Below are positions 15,690-25,060 of a DNA stretch of 64,000 nucleotides, one piece after another. A program made the position numbers and the translations under genes. Below the pieces are notes generated by a model. The model was not told the DNA's origin and ran no database searches. It saw only the letters and a program-made list of their open reading frames with translations. The stretch is from contig NZ_JAEVLS010000004.1 of NCBI RefSeq assembly GCF_016801985.1, positions 434,001 through 498,000 on the forward strand, given 5' to 3'. Positions within the stretch are counted from its first letter, which is position 1, and each line of letters starts with the position of its first letter. The DNA comes from Steroidobacter gossypii. Lineage in GTDB: Bacteria; Pseudomonadota; Gammaproteobacteria; Steroidobacterales; Steroidobacteraceae.

Positions 15690-17135
15690 TCACTCGGTGG
15701 ATAACGTGGACGCACCATAATCCCAGCCGCCGCCGAGCGCACGAACGAGTGCGATGTCCAACGAAAGTCGGCGCGCCCGATCGGCGCTCAGGGCGCGCTG
15801 GCTCACCAGCAGGCGGTCTTCTGCGATCAGCACCGACTGCAGATCGGCAGCGCCCGCCGTGAAGCGCGAACGAGCCAGCGCCAGCGCTCGTTCGTTGGCG
15901 GTCACCGCCCTCTCCTCTTCGCTCAGCCGGGACGCGACCGCGCGTTGCTGAATCAGCGCATCCGAGACTTCCTGAAGGGCGCGACTCAAGGTCGCGTCAT
16001 AGCTCGCTACAGCTGCATCGTATTCGGCGCGAGCCACACGATAGCCGCCGGCGCGTCGTCCGCCGTCGAAGATGGGCAGGCTGATGGCGGGACCGATCGA
16101 GCCCGCGGTCGAGCCGGTGGCGAAGACGTTGTCGAGCCCGAGCGCCTGCTGCCCGAAGGCCGCGACCAGATTTACATTCGGCCGAAACCGGGCGACCGCG
16201 ACGTCGATGCGGCGAGAGGCCGCTTCGGCTCGCCAGCGGGCAGCGACCAGATCCGGCCGCCTGCCGATCAACTCCGCCCGCAGATCCCCCGGCAAACTCA
16301 CATTGCCCTGGGCGCGCGCGGTGGGCCGGGCGATTTCCAGGCCTCGATCAGGACCTGCACCGATGAGCGCGGCGATCCGGTTACGTGTAAGAGCGATGCG
16401 TTCGTCGGCGTCAATGAGCTGCGCTCGTGCGGTGGGCGGTCCCGCCTCGGCCTGGCGCAGATCGGCCTCCGAGTCGTAACCGTACTGGTGACGCCGTGCT
16501 ACCAGATGCAACGTCTGTTCTCGCACCATCAGCGTGCGCTCGAGAACGTCACGGTCGGCGTAAAGGGCGCTGAGCTGAGCGTAGGCATCCGCAATTGCGG
16601 AGGTCAGCAGCAGGCGCGTCGCGGCCAGGTCTGCTTCGACGGCGCGGTTTTCCCCAACCGCGGCGGCGAGCGCTGCACGGTTGCCGCCCCAGAAATCCAA
16701 CGCGAAACTGGCGTCATAACCGATCCTGCCGCTGTCGTTCCATCCGTGGAGCGCAGGCGGCGTCGGCAGACCCGTGTTGTAACTGGGCTTGGCGTAGGCA
16801 GCGCTCGCGCCCAGCGCGACGTTGGGTTGTAACGCCGCTCCGGCCACTTGCGCCAACCCTTCCGCTCGGAGCAGACGAGCTCGCGCCATGGCCATGGTCG
16901 GGGAGTCGCGCAGGCCCTCTTCGATCAGCCGTTCGAGCTGTTCGTCGCCGAACGCTTGCCACCATCGTTCGGCGGGCCACTCGCCCATCGAGTCCACGTT
17001 CAGACTCTGCTCCGTCACATAGGAGTCGACCGAGGGAATGCCGCGCTTATCTCCCAAATCGGGTATGAAAGCGCACGCAGTGAGGGTGAGGCCCAGCAGC
17101 GCGACGCTGCTGGCCTTAACTAACGGTGTCCTCAT
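15690..17135 (-). CDS. Outer-membrane efflux lipoprotein, OprM/NodT family
   Basis: About 481 aa from the ATG at 17135. Residues 1-20 are a lipoprotein signal with lipobox LTAC (MRTPLVKASSVALLGLTLTAC), followed by the TolC-like tandem repeats typical of the RND/EmrAB outer channel (SYVTEQSLNVDSMGEWPAERWWQAFGDEQL, then long helical hairpins). The longer frame to 17231 lacks the signal peptide. It overlaps the upstream adaptor gene by 20 bp and completes a three-gene MFS-type tripartite efflux operon. Substrate unknown. Confidence 0.92.
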   Translation of the reverse strand: MRTPLVKASSVALLGLTLTACAFIPDLGDKRGIPSVDSYVTEQSLNVDSMGEWPAERWWQAFGDEQLERLIEEGLRDSPTMAMARARLLRAEGLAQVAGAALQPNVALGASAAYAKPSYNTGLPTPPALHGWNDSGRIGYDASFALDFWGGNRAALAAAVGENRAVEADLAATRLLLTSAIADAYAQLSALYADRDVLERTLMVREQTLHLVARRHQYGYDSEADLRQAEAGPPTARAQLIDADERIALTRNRIAALIGAGPDRGLEIARPTARAQGNVSLPGDLRAELIGRRPDLVAARWRAEAASRRIDVAVARFRPNVNLVAAFGQQALGLDNVFATGSTAGSIGPAISLPIFDGGRRAGGYRVARAEYDAAVASYDATLSRALQEVSDALIQQRAVASRLSEEERAVTANERALALARSRFTAGAADLQSVLIAEDRLLVSQRALSADRARRLSLDIALVRALGGGWDYGASTLSTE

Positions 17136-18258
17136 CTGCGGCCTCCTCAGCCAGGTCCGACTTCGGCAGCTCGCATCCGAACGCGCCGGAGAACCATCCC
17201 AACACGCCGCGATGGGCGCGGCCATCAGCATGCGATCCGATGGCGATCATGGGCTGCGCCGACATCCCGCCCGCCAACCGTTCGAGCCCGGGCTGCGCCG
17301 GGTCGAGCAGAATGCGCACGGTGAAGCGTCGAACGATCTTGGTGAAATTGCCGGTGGCGTTGTCCGGCGGCAGCAGCGCGAACTCCGAGCCGCTGGCGCC
17401 GGAAACACTTTCCACGCTTCCGCAGTACGCGAGATCCCGGACCGCGTCGACCTCGATGCGCACACGATCGCCGGGCCGCACGCGGGAGATCTGCGTCTCG
17501 CGAAGATGCGCCTCGACCCATAGATCCTGCGTCGGAGCTACAGCCATGAGTCGCGCACTCGCGATCACAAACTCGCCAACTCGAACGTTGCGGCCTGCGA
17601 TGAGCCCTTCGCGCGGCGCTCGGATGGTGGTCGCTTCCAGATCGTTGCGGGCTCGGAAGAGCTTGGCCTCGGCGCCGTGCATTGCGGCCCAAACCGGCTC
17701 TCTTTGCGCGGCAATGACATCGAGCTGATTCCGAGCGAACTTCGCCTGGGCAGTGGCTTGGTCCACCGCGGCCCGGGCCCGAACGTGTTCCGCCGCTGCC
17801 GCGTCGTAAATCGAACGGCTCACTCCACCTTCTTCGACGAGCGCAGACGCTCGGACAAACTCTTCTTCCGCACGACGCAACTGAGCGGATGCGCTCGCGA
17901 CGGCCGCATCGGCAACGCGAATCTGCGATTGCTGGAGCCGCTCCTGCGCATCGATCTGGATCAAAGCTGCGCGCTGCTGAGCGACGCTCGCCTCCGCATC
18001 GCGCCGTGCCGCTTCGAAATCTCGCGGGTCGATGCGGGCGAGCACCTGGCCCGGCTCGACGCGCTGATTGTTCTCGGTCAGCACCTCGCTGACGTAGCCG
18101 GGCACTTTGGTTGAAACAAACGTGAGGTCGCCCTTGATATAGGCGTTGTCGGTTTGTTCGAACGGCGTCACGCCGTGCCACAGCGCGTAACCGAAGAAGA
18201 TCACGAGGGCGGCGCCGATCACCACCCCGCCCGCGGTCGTGAGACGTTTGACGGTCAT
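17116..18258 (-). CDS. emrA-like: EmrA-like HlyD-family efflux adaptor
   Basis: About 380 aa from the ATG at 18258, which overlaps the MFS gene stop as ATGA. A single N-terminal transmembrane helix (residues about 10-30) is followed by the EmrA-typical FEQTDNAYIKGDLTFVSTKVPGYV, a coiled-coil hairpin, and the returning lipoyl segment TIRAPREGLIAGRNVRVGEFV. It connects the inner-membrane DHA2 transporter to the outer channel. The very C-terminus (about the last 45 residues, acidic, ending DEDTVS) extends past the usual family end and overlaps the start of the next gene. Confidence 0.9.
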   Translation of the reverse strand: MTVKRLTTAGGVVIGAALVIFFGYALWHGVTPFEQTDNAYIKGDLTFVSTKVPGYVSEVLTENNQRVEPGQVLARIDPRDFEAARRDAEASVAQQRAALIQIDAQERLQQSQIRVADAAVASASAQLRRAEEEFVRASALVEEGGVSRSIYDAAAAEHVRARAAVDQATAQAKFARNQLDVIAAQREPVWAAMHGAEAKLFRARNDLEATTIRAPREGLIAGRNVRVGEFVIASARLMAVAPTQDLWVEAHLRETQISRVRPGDRVRIEVDAVRDLAYCGSVESVSGASGSEFALLPPDNATGNFTKIVRRFTVRILLDPAQPGLERLAGGMSAQPMIAIGSHADGRAHRGVLGWFSGAFGCELPKSDLAEEAADEDTVS

Positions 18259-19820
18259 GCCAGACTCCTCTCGCGAGGCAGCGCCGGAAGCGCCCAGACA
18301 AGGATCGCCGCTAACGCGAGTGCCACGGCGGTAATGAAGAAAGCGTCTTGATAGGCCAGCGTGTAGGCCTGTCTGGCCGCGCCCTGAGCGAGCCCCGCGA
18401 ATGCTCCGCGCTGAACACCTGAGATGTCCGGTATCCATGAGCCGAGCATCCGTCCCATGGCAGCTAGTCTTTCAACGGCAATGGGCTCGAGGCTGGTGAC
18501 CGACTCGCTCAAGCTCGACCAATGAAACTTCTGTCGTTCAACCACCGCGTGGGTCGTGAGCGCGAGCCCACCGACGAGACCGAACGTTCGGGCGACGTTG
18601 AATGCGATCCCGCGCGAGGGGCCATCCTGCAAAGTCGCACCGAAGACTGCGTAACGCATGGTCGCGACGGAAAACAACGCCTGGCCCGCCCCCGCCAATG
18701 CAAGGGGCAGAATGAATTCATTGCCCGCCCATTCCGATGTGATCTGCACACAGATGGCCGCGGCGATGGCAATCGCCGCCAATCCGAGCGACAGCGGAAT
18801 TCGCGGATCCGACTTCGCGGTCAACCAATAGGCCACCGGCGTGGTGAGCAACGTCCCCAACGCCATCACCAGCATGAGGTCGCCGAGCTGCTCGGTGCGA
18901 AAGCCCTGCAGTCGCGCGAGATATTGCGGCCCGATGAACACGGCCAGCAGCGTGCCGAAGCGAAATATCACCTGCAGTACCAGCACGCCTGAGAACGTCG
19001 GGCTGCTGAAGATCGAAAACGCCAGCAGCGGACGTTGTGCCAGCCGCATGTTATGAATCGCGAAGCCGATGCTCAGCAGGCCGCAGATAAGACTGGCGGT
19101 GATCCACCACTTCTCGAACCAGAAGCGGCGCTCGCCTTCGGAAAGAAAGATCACGATCAGGCCGAGCCCGATCGAGAGCAGCACGAACCCCGGCCAGTCG
19201 AAGCTCTTGAGCAACGAGAGATTGCCTCGCTCGCCGCGCAGTACGAGGAACGCCAGCCCGGTGTAGATCGCACCGAGAATGGCTTGTGAGATGAATAAGG
19301 CGCGCCAGCCGCCGATCGCGACCAAAGTCTCCGCCGTCCAGGCCGAGAGGCCCAAGCTGACGGTCGTCGCGAACGCGAACAACGTAAGTCCTTCGAATTG
19401 CCCTTTACCTGGCGGCAGGCTCGTGAGCGCGATCAACATCATCAGCAGCGGCAGCGCCCCGCCGAAGAATCCTTGCGCAAAACGGCCGACGAAGATCCAC
19501 GGCAGGCTCACGCCCACGCCAATCGCGAAGCTTGTGAGTACCAAGCCGAGCCCGAAGATCAGCATGGCCCGACGGCGGCCCAGGGCACCCGCCACGGCCA
19601 CGGCCGCCGGCAATCCCACCAACACACCGACGTTATAAAGAGTCACGATCCAGCTGGCTTCGTCCGCGCTGGCCGACAGGCCGCCGCTCACGTCCGGCAT
19701 GGAAAGGATCACTGCGAGCGGCATGGTCGCGCCGACCACCGCACCGAAGGTGCTGACCGCGATCGCACCCCAAGGAGGGCTCGGGGGGCGGTTTTGGCGA
19801 GTGTCGGCCAGAGACATCAC
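18255..19820 (-). CDS. emrB-like: EmrB/QacA-type MFS multidrug transporter (DHA2)
   Basis: A 521-aa protein with about 14 predicted membrane segments. The DHA2 features are present: LPLAVILSMPDVSGGLSASADEASWIVTLYNVG in the first helices and a proton-coupling-type loop VAGALGRRRAMLIFGLGL. It is the first gene of the efflux operon, with a 4-bp overlap into the adaptor gene. A 95-bp gap separates it from the TonB receptor upstream; no local repressor gene is adjacent. Expected function is proton-driven export of toxic compounds through the EmrA-OprM-like partners. Confidence 0.92.
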   Translation of the reverse strand: MMSLADTRQNRPPSPPWGAIAVSTFGAVVGATMPLAVILSMPDVSGGLSASADEASWIVTLYNVGVLVGLPAAVAVAGALGRRRAMLIFGLGLVLTSFAIGVGVSLPWIFVGRFAQGFFGGALPLLMMLIALTSLPPGKGQFEGLTLFAFATTVSLGLSAWTAETLVAIGGWRALFISQAILGAIYTGLAFLVLRGERGNLSLLKSFDWPGFVLLSIGLGLIVIFLSEGERRFWFEKWWITASLICGLLSIGFAIHNMRLAQRPLLAFSIFSSPTFSGVLVLQVIFRFGTLLAVFIGPQYLARLQGFRTEQLGDLMLVMALGTLLTTPVAYWLTAKSDPRIPLSLGLAAIAIAAAICVQITSEWAGNEFILPLALAGAGQALFSVATMRYAVFGATLQDGPSRGIAFNVARTFGLVGGLALTTHAVVERQKFHWSSLSESVTSLEPIAVERLAAMGRMLGSWIPDISGVQRGAFAGLAQGAARQAYTLAYQDAFFITAVALALAAILVWALPALPRERSLA

Positions 19821-19915
19821 GGCAGCGAACCTCGATGGAGGATGCTGCCATGGTGTGTGACGGGTGCGCCGGTTTCTTGATCAGCCCGGCGCTTTGTTGA
19901 ACGATCGCACCGATC

Positions 19916-22321
19916 TCAGAAAGATTTGTTCACCGTCAGGCCGTAGGTGCGCGGATCACCGGGCTGGCCCACCACCAGACCGGTGCTGCCCGATTGGGTG
20001 GCCAGGAACTCGAAGTAGTCCTCCTCGAAGGCGTTGCGAACCCAGCCATAAACATTCCAACCGCCGGCGCGGATCCCCGCTCGGAAATTCGCGAGCGAAT
20101 AACCCTCGATATCGGTGTAGCGCGAGCGCGATGGGTTGGAAGAGAACTTGGAGCGATAGCTGCCGTCGAACGCGAAGTAGCCGCCGCCGTCAGCGCCCAG
20201 TAACGGCAGGTCGAAGTCGTACTCGAGCCCATACGAGAACGCCGTCTTGGAAACGCCCGGCAGCCACTGGCCCGAGATATCGCAGAACGGCGGGCTGAAG
20301 CCGCCCGGCGTGCCTGGCGCGCTTGGCGGATTCGCGGCGCTCGCGGTGGTGCCGCCGGAGAGTTCGGGCGGGCACGGTGCATTGGGGAACTTCGTGTACT
20401 CGTGATCCGTGAACGCGCCGTTCACATACAAGTTCAGGCCATCGAGCGGCTGCACGGAAATATCCAGCTCCACGCCTCTGACCCGGATCTCGTCGGCATT
20501 CGCGAGATAGCCTCGGATCACGTTCGCCTGGCTGTTGGTCACGGTGGCTTGATAGTCCGAGATCTCGGTCGAGAAGGCCGCCAGATTCACCGTCGCCTTG
20601 CGATTGAACAGCTGGCTCTTCAGTCCGCCTTCGTAGTGATGAACGCGCTCCGGATCGACCGTCTGCACCGCCGTGATCGGCTGGCTATTGGCGTCGAGCG
20701 GCAAGCCGGACAGATTGATGCCGCCCGATTTGAAGGAGCGCGCATAGGTCACATAGCCGAGCACGCTGTCGCTGAGGTCGTAGGACACGGTGAAGTCGCC
20801 CGACACATTGGTGTCGCTGAACTCTGGCGTGTAGTTCTGCGGAGCCAGCACGCCCAATTGGGCCGCGGTCAACGGCGTGTTGGTCGCATTGGTCACGGTA
20901 GCGATGTACTTGCCATCCTTCTTGTCGTAGTTCACGCGCAGACCAGGTTGCAGGCGCAGCTTGTCGGAGACGTGCCAGGTGAGCTGACCGAAAGCCGCGA
21001 CGCTGGTGTTCTTCAAGCCGATGTCGTTTTCGGCACGCAGTCCGTTCAGAATGTCTGGATTGTTGGCGTTGGCGCCACTCAACAGCCAGCGGCTGGCCAG
21101 TGGCCCCTGCTCCTGCACGCCGGCGGTATCCACTGTCTGATAGAAGCCATACAGCCCGACCACGTAATCCAGTTGCTCTCCGCTCGCAGCGAATCGCAGT
21201 TCCTGCGACCACTGCCGCTGCTCCGACGGGTTCTGCGAAACCGTGGTGATGGGCAAGCCGATGAAGTCGCGATCGTTGGCCGGACCCCAATCCCATTTAC
21301 GAAACGCCGACACGGAGGTGAGCCGCCCCGGCCCGATATCCCATTCGACCAGCGCCGATGCGCCAGCAAAGATCTGCTCGGCCGACAGTTCCGCGTCCAG
21401 ATCGGTCACGCGATCGAACGGATCCGTGCTCGGCACCTCGTAGTTCGAAGCTTCCGCAAGCGCGGCGTATTGTCGAGCCAGCGCCCGCTGCGTCGACCCG
21501 GTGCGAACATACAGCTGGCCGTAACCCAGCGGATCCTGACGGGTGTAGTCGGCCGACAGCGTGATGCCGAGCGTGCTGCTCGGCTGGATCAGCACCTGAC
21601 CTTTGAAGCCGAGATTGTCGAGCTCGTTGATATGCTGCCCGGTGGCGACGTTATAAATCGTTCCATCGCGGGAGGTGTACGAGCCGCTCAAGCGGCCGGC
21701 GACGGTATCGCCGATCAACGGACCGGTGATCGACGCCTTGCTTTGCAGATAACCAAGATCGCCGGTAGTGATCTCGGCCCGCCCTTCCGGTTCGAAGCTC
21801 GGCTTGCGCGTAGTCACATTGATCGCGCCGGCGGTCGTGTTCTTGCCGTACAGCGTGCCCTGCGGACCGCGCAGAATTTCGATCTGATCCACATCGAGGA
21901 AGTCGAACGTCGCGGTCGCGGCGCGGGAGTAATACACCTGGTCGATATAGATGCCGACGCCTTGCTCGATGCCGTCGTTGGTAAGACCGAATGGCGCACC
22001 CAGACCGCGAATATTCACCGCCGAATTGCGCGGGTTGCTGGAATAGAACTGCACCGACGGCTGCAGCTGCTGCAGCTTGCCGACATTGAAGGAGCCGGTG
22101 TTTTCGATCGTGTCCGCATTCAATACGGCGATCGCCACCGGTACATCCTGCACGGCCTCCTCGCGTCGCCGCGCAGTGACCATCACGCTCTCGATGGTCT
22201 GCTGCGCCTGAGCGCCAGGGTCTGCATCGGCAGCGTGAGATTGATGAGGCACGGCCGTCGCCAGTACCGCGCCGATGGCGGCGGCGAGCTGCAACGAGCC
22301 GAGAATTCCAGACGAGCGCAT
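19916..22321 (-). CDS. TonB-dependent outer-membrane receptor
   Basis: About 801 aa from the ATG at 22321 (MRSSGILGS...). A signal peptide ends near residue 30 (SHAADADPG), then a TonB-box-like segment (IESVMVTARRREEAVQDVPVAIAVL), a plug domain with LRGPQGTLYGKNTTAGAINVTTRKPSFE, and a beta-barrel ending in the expected C-terminal Phe (TVNKSF). This is the IroN/FhuE-like class abundant in sphingomonads and Steroidobacter relatives, which takes up siderophores, oligosaccharides or aromatic compounds. It lies just downstream of a winged-helix/TPR regulator in the same orientation, which may control it. Substrate unknown. Confidence 0.92.
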   Translation of the reverse strand: MRSSGILGSLQLAAAIGAVLATAVPHQSHAADADPGAQAQQTIESVMVTARRREEAVQDVPVAIAVLNADTIENTGSFNVGKLQQLQPSVQFYSSNPRNSAVNIRGLGAPFGLTNDGIEQGVGIYIDQVYYSRAATATFDFLDVDQIEILRGPQGTLYGKNTTAGAINVTTRKPSFEPEGRAEITTGDLGYLQSKASITGPLIGDTVAGRLSGSYTSRDGTIYNVATGQHINELDNLGFKGQVLIQPSSTLGITLSADYTRQDPLGYGQLYVRTGSTQRALARQYAALAEASNYEVPSTDPFDRVTDLDAELSAEQIFAGASALVEWDIGPGRLTSVSAFRKWDWGPANDRDFIGLPITTVSQNPSEQRQWSQELRFAASGEQLDYVVGLYGFYQTVDTAGVQEQGPLASRWLLSGANANNPDILNGLRAENDIGLKNTSVAAFGQLTWHVSDKLRLQPGLRVNYDKKDGKYIATVTNATNTPLTAAQLGVLAPQNYTPEFSDTNVSGDFTVSYDLSDSVLGYVTYARSFKSGGINLSGLPLDANSQPITAVQTVDPERVHHYEGGLKSQLFNRKATVNLAAFSTEISDYQATVTNSQANVIRGYLANADEIRVRGVELDISVQPLDGLNLYVNGAFTDHEYTKFPNAPCPPELSGGTTASAANPPSAPGTPGGFSPPFCDISGQWLPGVSKTAFSYGLEYDFDLPLLGADGGGYFAFDGSYRSKFSSNPSRSRYTDIEGYSLANFRAGIRAGGWNVYGWVRNAFEEDYFEFLATQSGSTGLVVGQPGDPRTYGLTVNKSF

Positions 22322-22446
22322 AAACTTCCCCAGTTGTTTCTTGTGCGTGCGCCGGCAGCGCAACGCCCGAACATCTTAGGGGGCATGCCATAAAGGATCA
22401 GTCGCGACGGGGTTATATCGGAGTCACCGCCACGGCCGATGCGGTT

Positions 22447-24300
22447 CTAAAAACAGCGTAGCAACTCGCCACGGAGCACACAGTTGTCCGGTGGTCCGTA
22501 CTGGCGCCAATAGCCGAACAACCCAAGTCGCGCGAGCAGGGGTTGGAAGTGTGAACTATCGCGGAACGGCCGCATTTCTTCGAGCCACAGAATGCCCCAC
22601 CCGCCGCCGATGACGCCCGAAGGAGTCATGTGATCCAGCGCGCGTTGCGCGACCTCGTAGGCCGCTTCCACCGCCCCGAGCGTCGTGAACCAGACCATCA
22701 AGCGTTGCGCAGTCGGCAGATCCAGATCCTGCGGGCGCAGGTTCTCCTGCCACGCTTGCAGTGCCATGATGGCTCGTTCGCAACGTGATCGATCGGACTG
22801 CGCTCGATAAAAAGCCTGGACGGCGTCGAAGCCGCCCGCCTCGCGCGATGCCGGCGACAGTGTTTCCGCCAGTTGCCGTGCCGCCTCCGAGAAGTGGCCC
22901 TGGTTAGTCGCAATCCGTGCGCGCGCTTCGTGAACTGCAGCGAGGCTGGTGGGATAGCCGTTCGCGACGGCGATGTCGATCCATTTGTCTACGTCCGCGC
23001 TCTCGCCATTGAGCAACCTCTGCGTACCCAGTTGGAGCGCAAGCGCGGGCGATGCAGGCGCCAGTGCATATGCGTGCTCGATCTCAGTCAGCGCCTGGCG
23101 CTCGTGTCCGACCTGACGCGCGATATAGACAGCATGAAAAGCAAGTGTGTCGGGATTATTGGCCGTCATGGCCAGCGCTTTGCGCAACCGGCCTTCGGCA
23201 TCGACCCATCGGCCATAACATGCGTCGATCAATCCGAGCACTCCGTGCGCTCGCGATACTGAAGGATCGAGCTCGAGGGCGTGCCTGGCGTCGCGCTCTG
23301 CCTCGTGCAGCAGCTTTGACGAGCACCCGTCATTGATCACTCTATATGCTCGAGTCTCCGCGACGGCATACCAGGCGCGCGCGAATTCAGGATCTCTCGT
23401 AACTGCCCGCTCCAGCAGCTGTATCGCTGCGTCGAGATTGCCCTCGGTAGGCTGAGCGCGCAACGCCATGGCTTGCAGATACAGATGATAAGCATCGAGA
23501 TGACGCGTCGGCGCCATGCGTCTCGTGCTGCCCATGGTGAAATGACCTACGATTGCATCGACGATAGCGACCGTGAGCTCGTCTTGCATTCCGGAGAGAT
23601 CTTCGCCGCTGCAATCGTAGCTCTCCGACCAGAGATGACGGCCGGTGCGTCCGTCGACGAACTGCGCGGTGACTCGGATGCGATCGCCGGCGCGGCGGAT
23701 GCTGCCTTCCAGCACAGCGTCCACTTCCAGCTCGCGCGCGATCTGACGCACGTCCAACTGCCGGTCTTTGAAAGCGAAGGTGGATGTTCGCGAGGCTACA
23801 TCCAACCACCGCACACGCGCCGAGGTGTTGATCAGTTCCTCCGCCATCGCCTCGCCCAGATAGCCGCGTGCAGGATCGCCGGTCAGATTCGCGAACGGCA
23901 GGATGGCGATGGAGATGCGCATCTGTCCGTCCGCTGGAAGGACGCGACTTGCCGACTCCGTGGACTGGTCAACCGCTCGAACTTCGGCAACGAATCGGTA
24001 ACCGCGACCGGGCACGGTGACGATGTAGCGATATTCTCCCGGCCGCTCGCCCAGCACTCGCCGCAGCAGGGAGATGTTCTGATTGAGACTGTTCTCCTCG
24101 ACCACCACATGAGGCCAGATTGCCTTCAACAGTGTGGCCTTGTTCAACAGTTGCCCGGGATGCTGCACCAGATACAGCAGCGTATCGAAAGCTCTGGAGG
24201 TGAGCGGCAACATATGAGCGCCGCTCTTGAGCAACAGCAACCGCTGCGCCGCGTCGAGACGAAAATCGCCAAACTCGTAGATCACGCGTTCGGGCGCCAT
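22447..24300 (-). CDS. Winged-helix (OmpR/CadC-type) regulator with TolB-like and TPR domains
   Basis: A 617-aa protein. Residues about 5-100 are an OmpR-type winged helix (YEFGDFRLDAAQRLLLL, ENSLNQNISLLRRVLGERPGEYRYIVTVPGRGYRF). Residues about 130-260 match the TolB-N/adenylate-cyclase-associated domain (ISIAILPFANLTGDPARGYLGEAMAEELIN, VDAVLEGSIRRAGDRIRVTAQFVDGRTGRHLW). The rest is TPR-like helical pairs. No membrane helix is evident between the domains, unlike CadC. Such proteins are one-component regulators; the adjacent TonB receptor is the natural target, though that is inference. Confidence 0.85.
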   Translation of the reverse strand: MAPERVIYEFGDFRLDAAQRLLLLKSGAHMLPLTSRAFDTLLYLVQHPGQLLNKATLLKAIWPHVVVEENSLNQNISLLRRVLGERPGEYRYIVTVPGRGYRFVAEVRAVDQSTESASRVLPADGQMRISIAILPFANLTGDPARGYLGEAMAEELINTSARVRWLDVASRTSTFAFKDRQLDVRQIARELEVDAVLEGSIRRAGDRIRVTAQFVDGRTGRHLWSESYDCSGEDLSGMQDELTVAIVDAIVGHFTMGSTRRMAPTRHLDAYHLYLQAMALRAQPTEGNLDAAIQLLERAVTRDPEFARAWYAVAETRAYRVINDGCSSKLLHEAERDARHALELDPSVSRAHGVLGLIDACYGRWVDAEGRLRKALAMTANNPDTLAFHAVYIARQVGHERQALTEIEHAYALAPASPALALQLGTQRLLNGESADVDKWIDIAVANGYPTSLAAVHEARARIATNQGHFSEAARQLAETLSPASREAGGFDAVQAFYRAQSDRSRCERAIMALQAWQENLRPQDLDLPTAQRLMVWFTTLGAVEAAYEVAQRALDHMTPSGVIGGGWGILWLEEMRPFRDSSHFQPLLARLGLFGYWRQYGPPDNCVLRGELLRCF

Positions 24301-24626
24301 GCAGATCGGCCAGCAGCACGATTAAGAATCTCACAAGCCCGGCGTCCGTACCCACGGCCGATTCTAACCCCGGGTTGCGCGCGATCAACTGCACCAGCGT
24401 CGCATGGCTCGCGCCGGTCGCAGCAACCAGCGCTTTGCTGACGGGCTTAGCCCGACCGCTCATGCATTGCGTTAGAGCAATTCGCGCCTCGTTTTATCAT
24501 TTGAGCGTCACAACGAATTCACAAATATTCAACCCGTTTCCAAAGCGGATTCAGCGCGCGCCCTCCAAGTTAGCCCCGCGGCCGGCCACCGCGCCGGCGC
24601 CAATGGGGTCAAACAGGAGCAAGCAC
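24301..24626. other. 326-bp gene-free region between divergent regulator and UrcA genes
   Basis: This holds the upstream regions of the TPR regulator (minus) and the UrcA gene (plus). An open plus-strand frame runs through it into UrcA, but no start in it has a ribosome site. The stretch around 24490-24545 is AT-richer than its surroundings and probably carries the UrcA promoter. No other element recognised. Confidence 0.4.
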
Positions 24627-24977
24627 ATGCGTTCACTCTTCGTAAAATCGGTCGCGGCATTGTCCTTGGGCACGGCGCTGCTCGGCCATTCCGTTCTGGC
24701 AAATTCCGATCATCGCATCGAAACCGTGGTTGCCGTGCCGAGCGTCAAAGTCAGCTACCGCGATCTGGATATTTCCAAACCGTGGGGCCTCGAGGTCCTC
24801 TACTCGCGCATCCAGCACGCTGCGCGCGGCGTCTGCTCTCTCGATCAAACGCCTCGGGAATTGGCTCGCGCGCACGTGGCGCGGACCTGTTATCGAGCGG
24901 CCATCGATAACGCCGTGAATCAAATCAACCGACCGATGCTCACCTCGCTACATCGAGCCAAGAGCAAGCATGTGTAG
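24627..24977 (+). CDS. UrcA-family secreted protein
   Basis: A 116-aa protein with a signal peptide (about residues 1-27, MRSLFVKSVAALSLGTALLG...). The core has the UrcA hallmarks: VKVSYRDLDISKPWGLEVLYSRI followed by the paired cysteines of AARGVCSL and ARTCYRAAIDNAVNQIN, likely disulfide-bonded in the periplasm. The family is common in sphingomonads and Steroidobacter/Xanthomonad relatives and has no established biochemical function. The ATG is chosen for AGGAG 8 nt upstream. A strong terminator follows. Confidence 0.85.
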   Translation: MRSLFVKSVAALSLGTALLGHSVLANSDHRIETVVAVPSVKVSYRDLDISKPWGLEVLYSRIQHAARGVCSLDQTPRELARAHVARTCYRAAIDNAVNQINRPMLTSLHRAKSKHV

Positions 24978-25000
24978 GGATGGAGTTCACAGCGCCACCG

Positions 25001-25040
25001 AGCAAGGGCGGATGACATCGGCGTCATCCGCCCCGTTGCT
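25001..25040. terminator. Bidirectional terminator hairpin between UrcA and deacetylase genes
   Basis: GGGCGGATGAC (25006-25016) pairs perfectly with GTCATCCGCCC (25023-25033) over a 6-nt loop; outer AGCAA (25001-25005) pairs with TTGCT (25036-25040). It lies between convergent stops. The plus strand continues GTCTTCTC, only mildly T-rich. Confidence 0.7.
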
Positions 25041-25060
25041 GTCTTCTCTGCGCGTGAACG

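Noticed and set aside
20402-22393. Long plus-strand open frame (663 codons) opposite the TonB receptor gene
   Set aside because: Pure antisense of a clear receptor; basic, low-information composition, no ribosome site and no recognisable domain. A by-product of GC-rich codon use.
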